Assembly (NCBI GenBank): GCA_937146805.1
Contig: CAKZRR010000032.1
Coordinates: 1 to 64,000 of the forward strand
DNA: 64,000 nt
DNA from: an uncultured Owenweeksia sp.
GTDB taxonomy: Bacteria; Bacteroidota; Bacteroidia; Flavobacteriales; Schleiferiaceae
Direction of reading: 5' to 3'
Position 1 is the stretch's first letter. Each line of letters begins with the position of its first letter. Positions 41,378 to 50,799 of this stretch are shown piece after piece. Below the pieces are notes generated by a model. The model had not been told where the DNA came from. It was given only the letters and a program-made list of their open reading frames with translations, and searched no databases. The position numbers and the translations under genes were made by a program.

Positions 41378-41782
41378 CTACGGGCAAGAAACATTAACAG
41401 CGCCTTGGTTAATCCATTCTTCAATGAGAGCAATATTTTCAGATGAAAGAGGATTAGCAGGCGGCATACGCTTATTGCCAGTAGCAGTAACTCTTTGATG
41501 CATTAAACTAGTAGTAGGGTTGCTTGGTGTTACTACATTTCCAGCAATTACATTATTGTAGCTGCTTAAATCTAAGCCAGCTTTAGGATCTGTGCCGGCA
41601 TGGCAACCCGAAAAAGCACATTTAGCGTTAAAAATAGGTTGGATATCAGCTTCATAGTACACGATCGAGTTATCGCAGGGATCCTGTTTATCTTCATCAT
41701 CTTTAGTACATTGAAACAAGCCACCAAATGCAATGGTGGCAAGCAAAAAAACTTTTAGTTTAGCAGACAGGGAAATGAGCAT
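41378..41782 (-). CDS. Short cytochrome-c-like lipoprotein (CX4CH)
   Basis: LFQCTKDDE lipobox; IQPIFNAKCAFSGCHAG; NKRMPPANPLSSENIALIEEWINQGA; start placed at MLISLSAK rather than 41941. Confidence 0.75.
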   Translation of the reverse strand: MLISLSAKLKVFLLATIAFGGLFQCTKDDEDKQDPCDNSIVYYEADIQPIFNAKCAFSGCHAGTDPKAGLDLSSYNNVIAGNVVTPSNPTTSLMHQRVTATGNKRMPPANPLSSENIALIEEWINQGAVNVSCP

Positions 41783-41847
41783 TGTGTTGGTATAATTAGG
41801 GGTTAGTATCCCGTAAATATAGAAAACAAAATCATAAAATTTATAAG

Positions 41848-42228
41848 ATGAAAAAGATTGTAATAGGGGCTGTAATTGTTGTAGGGATTGGATTAGCAGG
41901 ATATTTTTACGTGTTTCATAAGCCCCATCGTGATATTGCAAATGAAGAGGCTACTTTGGCTATTTCGGCTAGTGACTTAAAGTTGGCTTTCGTAGAAAAT
42001 AATGACAAGGCATCTGAAATGTATTTGGATAAAGTAGTGGCCGTAACGGGAGTGGTTTTGAAAATTGAAGTAGGATCTTTAGGTTTGGATGGAGCTGTAA
42101 ATGCAAGCTTCAATGATTTGGATATTAGTCAATTTCAGGAGGGAGATGAAGTGACCCTAAAAGGAAGAGTATTAGGGTATGATGATTTATTTGATGAGGT
42201 GAAATTGGACAACGCTAAGGTAAATTAG
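41848..42228 (+). CDS. OB-fold tRNA_anti-like protein
   Basis: Single N-terminal TM; YLDKVVAVTGVVLKIE...GDEVTLKGRVLGYDDLFDEVKLDNAKV. Confidence 0.7.
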   Translation: MKKIVIGAVIVVGIGLAGYFYVFHKPHRDIANEEATLAISASDLKLAFVENNDKASEMYLDKVVAVTGVVLKIEVGSLGLDGAVNASFNDLDISQFQEGDEVTLKGRVLGYDDLFDEVKLDNAKVN

Positions 42229-42373
42229 AGTATAAAAGGAAGAGGTTATTGCTTGCTAAGCAACTGAAAGGATTGGCCTTAAAAAATATAGTTGCTGCAA
42301 TAGGGGGCTTAGAAGTAAGGAAAATTTACCTTTGCACGGAGTAAGAATTATAAAAAACAACGTTTAATTATTC

Positions 42374-42826
42374 ATGGGGAAAGCGCAAGAAACATTCGGG
42401 AAAAAGGAAAGAGAGAAAAAACGCTTAAAAAAGCGTAAAGAAAAGGATCTTAAACGCGAAGAGCGTAAGGCCAATAACCTGAAAGGCGCAGGCTTTGAGA
42501 GTATGATTTCGTATGTGGATGAGAATGGTCAATTAACCGATACTCCACCAGATCCGGCTAATAAAATTGAGATTGATGCGGAAAGCATTGTGATTGGAAT
42601 TCCGAAGAAAGAGGAAATGGAGCCAGAAGATCCAGTTAAAAAAGGAAGAATTGACTTTTTTAACGATTCAAAAGGATATGGTTTTATTAAGGAAGCCGAA
42701 ACTAATGAGAAGTACTTTGTACATGTAAACGGACTAATTGATGATGTAGGTGAAGGCGATAAAGTGAGTTTTGAATTGGAACGAGGCCTTAAGGGAATGA
42801 ATGCCGTTAAAGTTAAAAAGATATAA
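42374..42826 (+). CDS. Cold-shock-domain protein with basic N-terminal extension
   Basis: KGRIDFFNDSKGYGFIKEAETNEKYFVHVNGLIDDVGEGDKVSFELERGLKGMNAVKVKK; Lys/Arg-rich first ~40 aa. Confidence 0.9.
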   Translation: MGKAQETFGKKEREKKRLKKRKEKDLKREERKANNLKGAGFESMISYVDENGQLTDTPPDPANKIEIDAESIVIGIPKKEEMEPEDPVKKGRIDFFNDSKGYGFIKEAETNEKYFVHVNGLIDDVGEGDKVSFELERGLKGMNAVKVKKI

Positions 42827-42849
42827 TAGCTGTTTAGGCAGTATGTAAA

Positions 42850-42887
42850 ATAATAAAGTCCCGTGCTCAGCACGGGACTTTATTATT
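42850..42887. terminator. Bidirectional terminator, 17-bp stem
   Basis: ATAATAAAGTCCCGTGC-TCA-GCACGGGACTTTATTAT. Confidence 0.9.
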
Positions 42888-42906
42888 TTACACTAGTTCG
42901 GTTCTT

Positions 42907-43362
42907 CTATTTAGTTGAATTTCTACTTTTAAAGTCAGTCACTACCATTTCTAAAAACTCCTTTTTCTGACTAATCGTGTCAGGTAATGGTCCTACCCAT
43001 GCTAATGAATTGTTTACTCCGTTTTGTAGTATAAAAATGGAGTCTTCCTTTCGTTCGGATATAACAAAATGTGAAACCATAGGGCCATCGGATTCCATCA
43101 TTCCAAAATCATACATTTTAATGGTGTCGCCTATTTTTTCATAATCAAACAAAAAGGGATCGGGGTATTGATCAACCACGGTTAATAAGCTTTTTTCACC
43201 AAGCCAAAGCTCAGCGTATTGGTTGTCTTTTTTGATTCTAAAAGTCCATTTACCTACAATTGAGTCGGGGTTGGATTTTTCATCTGGTTCAGCTGGGCTG
43301 CAAGCCCAAGCTAAAGAAATACAAAAGGCGGCTAATGTGAGTTTGGAGAGTGTAGTTTTCAT
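42907..43362 (-). CDS. Hypothetical lipoprotein
   Basis: AFCISLAWACSPAEP lipobox; IVGKWTFRIKKDNQY. Confidence 0.65.
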   Translation of the reverse strand: MKTTLSKLTLAAFCISLAWACSPAEPDEKSNPDSIVGKWTFRIKKDNQYAELWLGEKSLLTVVDQYPDPFLFDYEKIGDTIKMYDFGMMESDGPMVSHFVISERKEDSIFILQNGVNNSLAWVGPLPDTISQKKEFLEMVVTDFKSRNSTK

Positions 43363-43376
43363 AAAGTTCAGTTTAA

Positions 43377-45491
43377 TTATTCTAGGGTTTTAATCATTTT
43401 TTCAACCAGTAACTCGTTACCGTTGGTTAATATTTTAAGTACATAGGCTCCTTGCGCTAAGGGTGCCACATCAAAATGCAATTCATTAAGGCCTGCGTGG
43501 CCATTTGTATTAATAATCTCGGCTACTAACTTACCTTTTTTATCAAATATATAGGCCTCAACCTTTTGCTCGCTGGGCAAAGTAAATTGTACTACCATTC
43601 GATCGTTAAATGGATTAGGATAACTTACATTACCGCTAATAGAGGTTTTCTTATCGCTAATAAATTCGCCATCAAGTACGCAGCCTCTGGTATCTGTAAT
43701 TTGATAAACGATGGTGTCACCATCGCAATAGTCACTAAATGTATTTTCGCTAGTAGCGCTATCACTATTAAAAGAAAACAGGTATGGTGGTACACCACCG
43801 TTAGGCTGAATGGTTAAATTTCCTTGGCAAAAAACACTACGACCCGTTTCTATTGTTTCTACCGTAATTTTTAAGCTATCAGGGCTACTTACTTCATTAA
43901 CCCAAGTGCCGTTTCTGTTATTGGCAAGGCCAAAGTAACCGGCCGTCCAAATTTTACCCGGCTCATTGTATTTGGTTTGAATGCCAAAGTAATCGCCCCA
44001 ACGTTCATAGCTATCCGAGTGAGCATCGGTAAAATTTTCACCTTTCACCAATTTGGTGAGCTCCGAGTAGCTTCCATCATTACCATAATAAAAACAGGCT
44101 ACCCCAGGGAAATCTGTGGGGGAGGTAAAGTTAAACCCAACAATGGCTTCTTTGTCGCAATCTTCATTACCCGTAAAAGCAATGTTAGGGTAGCCAAAGT
44201 CTAAAACTGGGTCGGAATAAATGGTGCCGGTAATACTTTGATTAGGGCTTAGGGGGTTTTGAATAGTACCATGATAGATGGCGGCTAAACCTGTGGCGGG
44301 GTTTACTGTTGTAGATACAAACTGAATCCAATCGCCATTGCTAATAGCTCCTAAAACACGGCCATCATTGGTTTGAAGACCCTTTGTAGGATCGTTTAAA
44401 TCGGTGTCTTGTTGTCTTCCATTAGGAGGCACACCATAATTTGGAGTGGTTTTACCCATGCTTATAATCGGATTCACCGTAGTGTCGTTAATACCGCTTA
44501 TTACCTTTATTATAAATAGGCTATCATTGGTAATATCAAAATTCCGGTTAGATAAAAAGTAGGCTTCATCTGCATAACTATTAATCCCTCTTACCGCATG
44601 CAGGTTACGGGTATACTTGCCATTAAACTTAATATCATGGTACAACCTTGAGTCCATGTCCTCATTAGCATAACCTTTTGATTTATCCATTTGCCAAATT
44701 ACCGAGCCATCAAAACCCACTTGCCAAGTAACACCTGGTACAATTAAGTTTCCTGTAATGTATACATGATCCTTAGTTAAGCTTACAGCAGGAAAGTCGG
44801 TCCAGCGATTATTTTTGAGCGGGTTGCCCGGTAGTTCATAAACATACCAAGGATCCATGGGGTGGTTGGTGCTTGAAAAACAAACTATAATACGGCTGGC
44901 ACCAGGAGTATTTCCTCTTAAAAACACCAAGATAAAACGATCGGCCTCTTCATCATAAATCAGCTTAGGGTCAAAGTAATTTTGGAGAGATGAGCCATTT
45001 GCAATTTGACGCAAGGTGAGCAAGTCCAATTTCAAAGCATTGCTATCTGCCTCGGTATCATAGGCCCAAAGAACATTGTTTATAGCGGCTAAAACTATTC
45101 CTCCATTACTAACAGCAAGTGCATTATCATTAGGTACTCCGCCAGAATAATTGATTGTATCGCCATTAGCCAAAGATCGCGTCATGGCCATTCCAGTGCC
45201 TATTACGGGTTTTTGGCCGCTGCTCTTTTTTACGTTTATACCACTTAGTTTTTTACGAGGGAACTTTTTGCTGCTTTCAATTTTTTGGCGCATTAAAAAA
45301 GAACGATAGCTGGTTCCGCCAGGGAGTGGCGCTTCTCCTTTTAGTAACTGCGCGTTAAAGTCAGGTTTGACATTGTTAGGATCTACCTTTTGATGACTTT
45401 TTATCGTGTATTTTTTGCTTTGAGAGGAGCCCTGTCCAAAGGAAGAAAACCCAATAAAACAAGCGATTAAGAGCGTAAAAAGTTTATTCAC
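43377..45491 (-). CDS. Large secreted protein with T9SS type A sorting domain
   Basis: Signal peptide; C-terminal SYPNPFNDRMVVQFTLPSEQKVEAYIFDKKGKLVAEI...GAYVLKILTNGNELLVEKMIK. Confidence 0.88.
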   Translation of the reverse strand: MNKLFTLLIACFIGFSSFGQGSSQSKKYTIKSHQKVDPNNVKPDFNAQLLKGEAPLPGGTSYRSFLMRQKIESSKKFPRKKLSGINVKKSSGQKPVIGTGMAMTRSLANGDTINYSGGVPNDNALAVSNGGIVLAAINNVLWAYDTEADSNALKLDLLTLRQIANGSSLQNYFDPKLIYDEEADRFILVFLRGNTPGASRIIVCFSSTNHPMDPWYVYELPGNPLKNNRWTDFPAVSLTKDHVYITGNLIVPGVTWQVGFDGSVIWQMDKSKGYANEDMDSRLYHDIKFNGKYTRNLHAVRGINSYADEAYFLSNRNFDITNDSLFIIKVISGINDTTVNPIISMGKTTPNYGVPPNGRQQDTDLNDPTKGLQTNDGRVLGAISNGDWIQFVSTTVNPATGLAAIYHGTIQNPLSPNQSITGTIYSDPVLDFGYPNIAFTGNEDCDKEAIVGFNFTSPTDFPGVACFYYGNDGSYSELTKLVKGENFTDAHSDSYERWGDYFGIQTKYNEPGKIWTAGYFGLANNRNGTWVNEVSSPDSLKITVETIETGRSVFCQGNLTIQPNGGVPPYLFSFNSDSATSENTFSDYCDGDTIVYQITDTRGCVLDGEFISDKKTSISGNVSYPNPFNDRMVVQFTLPSEQKVEAYIFDKKGKLVAEIINTNGHAGLNELHFDVAPLAQGAYVLKILTNGNELLVEKMIKTLE

Positions 45492-45989
45492 TGAAAATAA
45501 TTTTTGAGACAGAAGCCAAATATAGGAAGAACCAAGTTGCTTATGGACGAAGGTGATTATAAAATTAAGCGGAAAGAGTCCCTTGTCTTTAAACTAATCT
45601 GATATTTTAAAGCCTTTGGAGAGGTTTAGTCTTGAAGTTGAAGAAAATGAAATAATTTCATCTGCAAATGCAGGGATAGGACTAAGTATTAGAATTACAT
45701 GTTTTAAATGGTGTTGAAAATAAACCCATATAAATACATGATTATAAGCGTTTTGTATTAAAAGTAATAGAAAATAAACAAGTGTAACTTGAAAATGATA
45801 CTTTGGCAGGACTAAGGAATTGATAAAAATAGTAGATGCTTAAAAAATCGTTTTCGGGGATAATTGTCTCCTTTTTAATTAGTGCATTGCTGCTTATATT
45901 ATCGAGTTGAACAATGCTGTTTAAACAAAACACCAATAATTATCTCCTAAGTAAATACATATAATAAAGAAAGGCCTTATTTTTATACT

Positions 45990-47345
45990 TTAAATCTTAA
46001 GGTGGTAATTTTTGATTTTATTATACAAGGTCTTACGGTCTATATTCAGCATTTTGGCCGCTTTGGATTTATTATATCGCGTAAGCTCTAAAACTTCCAT
46101 TATTTTTTCTCTTTCCAGCTGGCCTTCCAATTTTTTTAAATCGGTGGAGGTAGATGTGTTCTGCTCATCAATACCCCATACAAGAGATTGATCTACAAGA
46201 TCTTTTGGTAAATCATGTGTTTGAATCTTATCGGTTTGGCAAATTAAAACTACCCGATTAATTATATTGTGTAACTCTCTCAAATTACCTGGCCATCGGT
46301 AGTTGGTTAGTATTTTTTCTACTTCTTGGCTATAGCCTAATACATTCTTATTAAACAAGGTATTGGCTTCACTAATAAAATGCTTAGCATATTGCAGTAT
46401 TTCCAACTTTCTGGTACGTATTGGTTTAAGGTCAATTCCAAATTCATTAATACGATAATAAAGGTCTTCCCTAAATTTACCTGATTGAATCAAATCAGGT
46501 AAGCTAAAGTTACTAGCGGTAATAATTCGAACGTTAATGGGAATGTTTCCGCTGCCGCCCACTTTGCGAATAACTTTTTCTTGAATAGCTCTAAGTAGCT
46601 TTACTTGTACTTGATAATTAAGGTTTCCAATTTCATCTAAAAAAAGGGTTCCGCCTGTAGCTCGCTCAAATTGGCCAGTACTTGGCTCGATAAGCGGATC
46701 TTTTGAAACTCTACCAAAAAGCTCTAAGTCCGCTTCGCGGTTGCTAAGTCCTCCACAGTCAATGGCTATAAATGGTTGATTTTTGCGTGTGCTTTTGAGG
46801 TGTATTTGTTTGGCAATAAACTCTTTACCTGTCCCGCTTTCGCCTGAAATAAGCACACTCAAATCTGTAGGGGCAGTAAGATCTACCAATTCCATAATTT
46901 GGGCGCTTTGCAAGCTATTGCCTTTAACAAACTGGCTCTCAAAAAGAGAGGCGTTTAAAGTGTAGTCGTTTGAGAAAGCCGCTGATTTGCTGGGGGATGA
47001 AAGGTGATTTACAAGCTTTAATAGTTCAAAAGGCTTGATGGGTTGCAATAAATAGTGCGTTGCCCCTAAAGGAAAACAAGTGAGTGCTTCTTCAAAATTA
47101 TCTGTGTTACAGAGAACAATGCAGGCGGGTATTTTGTTCTTTTTTGATTGTAAAAAAGGCTTTAAATTACCATCATGTAATTCAAAATCGCTTAAGAGGC
47201 AATCAAATTGTTTATTTCGTAAAAGATTTTCAGCTTCATTAAAGGAAACAGCATTTTCAATGTGATGTCCTTCGTTGGCCAAAGTGCGATTAACAATATT
47301 ATTGGCAACTGGGTTTTTGGTTAAGTATAAAATATGGAAAGGCAT
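45990..47345 (-). CDS. NtrC-like AAA+ response regulator with degenerate receiver and no GAFTGA loop
   Basis: Walker A SGESGTGKEFIAKQIH; Walker B GGTLFLDEIGN; FREDLYYRINEFGIDL; Fis-type HTH NKSKAAKMLNIDRKTLYNKIKNY. Confidence 0.9.
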   Translation of the reverse strand: MPFHILYLTKNPVANNIVNRTLANEGHHIENAVSFNEAENLLRNKQFDCLLSDFELHDGNLKPFLQSKKNKIPACIVLCNTDNFEEALTCFPLGATHYLLQPIKPFELLKLVNHLSSPSKSAAFSNDYTLNASLFESQFVKGNSLQSAQIMELVDLTAPTDLSVLISGESGTGKEFIAKQIHLKSTRKNQPFIAIDCGGLSNREADLELFGRVSKDPLIEPSTGQFERATGGTLFLDEIGNLNYQVQVKLLRAIQEKVIRKVGGSGNIPINVRIITASNFSLPDLIQSGKFREDLYYRINEFGIDLKPIRTRKLEILQYAKHFISEANTLFNKNVLGYSQEVEKILTNYRWPGNLRELHNIINRVVLICQTDKIQTHDLPKDLVDQSLVWGIDEQNTSTSTDLKKLEGQLEREKIMEVLELTRYNKSKAAKMLNIDRKTLYNKIKNYHLKI

Positions 47346-47532
47346 TTGGTTTTGGTTTGGTTGATTTCATAGGTCTAAGTTACTGTAAATTATTGATATA
47401 GAAACTAAGCGACTTAGCCAAGAGTGCTTGGTTAATACTAAAGAAGAATATTCGTTCGAAAATAAATATTTTAAAAACTTGAAGCAGCACCAATAGGTTA
47501 AGGGATGTTGCTAACAAGCAAATTAAAAAGTA

Positions 47533-47850
47533 CTAGAAATTTTCGGACAGGTAGTTGCCTGTGGCGTTAAAAGTAAGTTGCTTATTTACTTCTTTAAAAC
47601 GAAGCTCAACCTTAAACTGAAACACATTTACAGAGGGTTCCACTTTCTCAGCTTTAAGAATAACAGCTCCTGGAAAATTATGCATGATATATTTACGTGC
47701 CAAGGAAGGTAATTCTTTGGGATGAACACTCACCTTTTCAGTATCTGTTCCTTCGTTACCATCTGATTTGTAAGAGCTTAATCCAATAATAAAAGTAAAA
47801 GCTGCGAAGAATATAAGTAGTTTTTTAGCCATAAAGTTGTGTTTTTGCAC
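47533..47850 (-). CDS. Small secreted hypothetical protein
   Basis: Signal peptide-like N-terminus; SVHPKELPSLARKYIMHNFPGAVILKAEKVEPSVNVFQFKVEL resembles PepSY-like/DUF2874 strands. Confidence 0.55.
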   Translation of the reverse strand: MQKHNFMAKKLLIFFAAFTFIIGLSSYKSDGNEGTDTEKVSVHPKELPSLARKYIMHNFPGAVILKAEKVEPSVNVFQFKVELRFKEVNKQLTFNATGNYLSENF

Positions 47851-48087
47851 CCCTAAATGTACTTTAACAATTACCTTATTTCCAAATTGGTGTGAGCGAT
47901 TATCGCTTAAAATTGGACTAAAATAGCCAATTGTTGAAAACCTTTGCTGCTTTTTGATTAGCCATAGCAGGGAATGAGGGAGTTAGCGAAAAAAGTATTA
48001 ACAATGTAAGATTTTCACATCAAGAAGTCTATTGTTGACCAGCGCCTTAAGCTACATTTGCCAGCAAAATTTTAAAGCCTAAGCCCT

Positions 48088-48753
48088 ATGGTTAGCAAAA
48101 ACTTAAGTTTGGAACATAAAGTATTGGCACCTGTAAAGAAGCATGAAAAACCACCTTTGCTCCTTGTATTGCATGGTTATGGTAGCGATGAAAATGATTT
48201 GTTTTCCATGGCTCCGATGCTAAATCAGCAGTTTTTGGTAGTGAGTGCCCGTGCTCCTTTAAGTATTGGTTTTGGAGGTTTTGCATGGTATGAGATAAAT
48301 TTTTCTAACGATGGCGTGAAAACAAGCAATACCAGCCAAGCTAAAGAAGCGATGGAGATGGTGCGAAAATTTATTGTTGAAGTACATGAGGCCTATGGTA
48401 CCGATAGCGAGCAAGTGAGTTTGTTGGGTTTTAGCCAAGGAGCTATTTTGAGCTATGGCTTAAGTTTTAATTATCCGAAAGAGTTTAATAGTATAATAGC
48501 TTTAAGCGGTTACATAATGGCAGATTTATTGCCTAAGCAGTATGATTTAGCGGCTGTGCGAGCTTTGGCCATTTTTGCCAGCCATGGTGTACAAGATGAA
48601 GTAATACCAATAGATTGGGCACGAAAGGCTGCGGCTTTTTTAGAAAAAATGAAGTGTGATTTTAGCTTTAAAGAGTACGCAATGGGTCATGGCGTAAATC
48701 AAAACTGTTTTGAAGATTTACAGCGTTGGCTTAGTAAGCAACAGGTTATTTAG
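48088..48753 (+). CDS. Alpha/beta hydrolase, phospholipase/carboxylesterase family
   Basis: LVLHGYGSDENDLFSMAPML; LLGFSQGAILSYGLSF; GVQDEVIPIDWARKA; GHGVNQNCFEDL. Confidence 0.9.
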   Translation: MVSKNLSLEHKVLAPVKKHEKPPLLLVLHGYGSDENDLFSMAPMLNQQFLVVSARAPLSIGFGGFAWYEINFSNDGVKTSNTSQAKEAMEMVRKFIVEVHEAYGTDSEQVSLLGFSQGAILSYGLSFNYPKEFNSIIALSGYIMADLLPKQYDLAAVRALAIFASHGVQDEVIPIDWARKAAAFLEKMKCDFSFKEYAMGHGVNQNCFEDLQRWLSKQQVI

Positions 48754-49558
48754 CCCTAGATTTAAAGTAATTGGCTGCAGCTCTAACGCTACCATGTACC
48801 AAGAGTAATTGCTGCGCCTCTTCTGCTTCGATGGGTAGTTCAGCCATTAACATACGGGTGCCTCTATCTACCAACTTGTTGTTGCTGAGTTGCATGTCTA
48901 CCATTTTGTTCCCCTTTACTCTTCCTAGGCCAATCATTACGCTGGTAGAAATCATATTGAGAATAAGTTTTTGAGCGGTACCCGCTTTCATGCGTGTGCT
49001 TCCGGTAACAAATTCAGGGCCTACTTCGGCTACTATTTTATAATCAGAAACCTCTAAAACTGGTGCATTGGTATTACAGCAGATACAGGCGGTAGCAATG
49101 CCTTTTTCTTGTGCCATTTTTAAGCCTCCAATTACATAGGGAGTAGTTCCCGAAGCAGCAATTCCAATAAGAATATCATTGGAATTTATAGCATAGGCTT
49201 CCAAATCTTTAAAGGCGCCTTGCGTGTCGTCCTCGGCAAATTCAACAGCGTTGCGTATGGCCTGGTCTCCACCAGCAATAAGTCCAATAACTTCTTTAGG
49301 CGAAGCACCAAAAGTAGGGGGTAGTTCTGAGGCGTCTAAAATTCCTAAACGTCCACTGGTGCCCGCCCCAATGTAAAAAAGACGTCCACCGTTTTTCATT
49401 TGGCCTACCGCTTTAGTAACTAAAGCCTCTATTTGAGGAATTGTTTTTTCAACAGCTGATGCAATTTTGGCATCTTCCTTATTAATACTCCTCAAAAGCT
49501 CACCTGGCTTCATCTTTTCGAGATGGTCGTAAAGGGAGTCTTTTTCAGTGGTTCTCAT
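48746..49558 (-). CDS. murQ: N-acetylmuramic acid 6-phosphate etherase
   Basis: GGRLFYIGAGTSGRLGILDASELPPTFG; IGIAASGTTPYVIGGL; EVGPEFVTGSTRMKAGTAQKLILNM. Confidence 0.95.
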   Translation of the reverse strand: MRTTEKDSLYDHLEKMKPGELLRSINKEDAKIASAVEKTIPQIEALVTKAVGQMKNGGRLFYIGAGTSGRLGILDASELPPTFGASPKEVIGLIAGGDQAIRNAVEFAEDDTQGAFKDLEAYAINSNDILIGIAASGTTPYVIGGLKMAQEKGIATACICCNTNAPVLEVSDYKIVAEVGPEFVTGSTRMKAGTAQKLILNMISTSVMIGLGRVKGNKMVDMQLSNNKLVDRGTRMLMAELPIEAEEAQQLLLVHGSVRAAANYFKSRAK

Positions 49559-49569
49559 ATTTAATAATG

Positions 49570-50790
49570 TTATCCGTTTTTCACTAGCCTAGCCATATAA
49601 AAACCATCGTTGGTATCGGCTGGTAGCAAGTTGTCTTCGGCCTCTAAATTAAAATCGGGGTGTGTACTTAAAAACAGGGCTACCTGTTCCTCATTTTCGG
49701 CAGGAAGAATAGAACATGTAGCGTACACCATTTTGCCTCCTACTTTAAGCATGGCACTATATTGATGTAAAATTTGCTGCTGTAGTTCAATTAGTTCCTC
49801 TAGTTTTTCAGGGCTTAATTTCCACTTTGAATCGGGGTTACGTTTAATAACTCCTAGGCCAGAGCAAGGCACATCTAGCAATAATCTGTCAGCGGTATTC
49901 TTTAATCGCTTTACCGTTTTGCTGCCCTCAATGGCCTTAATTTCAATGTTATGAGCTCCATTTCGTTTGGCACGTCTTTTTAGCTCGGTAAGCTTACGCT
50001 CTTCCACATCCATGGCAATAATTACCCCTTTGTTTTGCATTAATGCAGATAAGTGTAATGTTTTGCCACCGGCTCCAGCACAAGCGTCAATCACGCGCAT
50101 GCCAGGAGTTACCTCTAAAAATGGGGCAATTTGCTGTGAGCCGCCATCTTGTACTTCAAACCATCCCTTTTGAAAACTCTCGTTTCTAAAAAAGTTAGAT
50201 CGCTCTTTAAACACCAAGCCATCTGGCGTATTAGCCACTAAGAGTGTGTCAATACCTTCTTCGTGTAGTTTTTTTTGCAGCTCTTTACGTTGTGTTTTGT
50301 GCGTATTGGCACGGATGATTACACCAGCTTCGCTATTTAAGTCTTTGGCAATTTGTTCCCACTTCTTACCAAAAGTAGCCTGCCCAATTTCATCTATCCA
50401 TATAGGAAAAGATTGTTGTACGCCCACATCCTGAGGCATGGATGCCTGTGCCTTTTTAACATCAAAATTTTGAACTCTTTCAAAGGGAGGCCAAGCGGGT
50501 AACTCTTTGCCTTTTAGCTGCCACCAAACTCCAAATACCCGATATAGTTCCTTACGGTGAAGGCTAGGGGTTTTTCCATAGAGCTCCCATAGGTATCGCC
50601 ACCATCTAATAATCTCATAGGTAGATTCAGCAATGAAGGCTCTATCTCTAGCCCCCCATTTTTTATTAGACTTAAGTATGCGCTCTACCACCTTGTCGGC
50701 ATGGTAGCCTTGTTCAAAGGTTTGCTCTAATGCTTCCATTACGGCTGCTACTAGATTGTTGTAAAGCTTGTTTTGTGTTGGTTTTAACAA
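49570..50790 (-). CDS. RsmB/NOP2-type rRNA cytosine-C5 methyltransferase
   Basis: VIDACAGAGGKTLHLSALMQNKG; LLLDVPCSGLGVIKRNPDSKW; VYATCSILPAENEEQV. Confidence 0.92.
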   Translation of the reverse strand: MLKPTQNKLYNNLVAAVMEALEQTFEQGYHADKVVERILKSNKKWGARDRAFIAESTYEIIRWWRYLWELYGKTPSLHRKELYRVFGVWWQLKGKELPAWPPFERVQNFDVKKAQASMPQDVGVQQSFPIWIDEIGQATFGKKWEQIAKDLNSEAGVIIRANTHKTQRKELQKKLHEEGIDTLLVANTPDGLVFKERSNFFRNESFQKGWFEVQDGGSQQIAPFLEVTPGMRVIDACAGAGGKTLHLSALMQNKGVIIAMDVEERKLTELKRRAKRNGAHNIEIKAIEGSKTVKRLKNTADRLLLDVPCSGLGVIKRNPDSKWKLSPEKLEELIELQQQILHQYSAMLKVGGKMVYATCSILPAENEEQVALFLSTHPDFNLEAEDNLLPADTNDGFYMARLVKNG

Positions 50791-50799
50791 AGCGTATTT

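Noticed and set aside
45492-45989. 500-bp gap and 64-aa ORF at 45742-45936
   Set aside because: AT-rich sequence with no convincing domain, codon pattern or structured RNA recognisable by eye; left unannotated.
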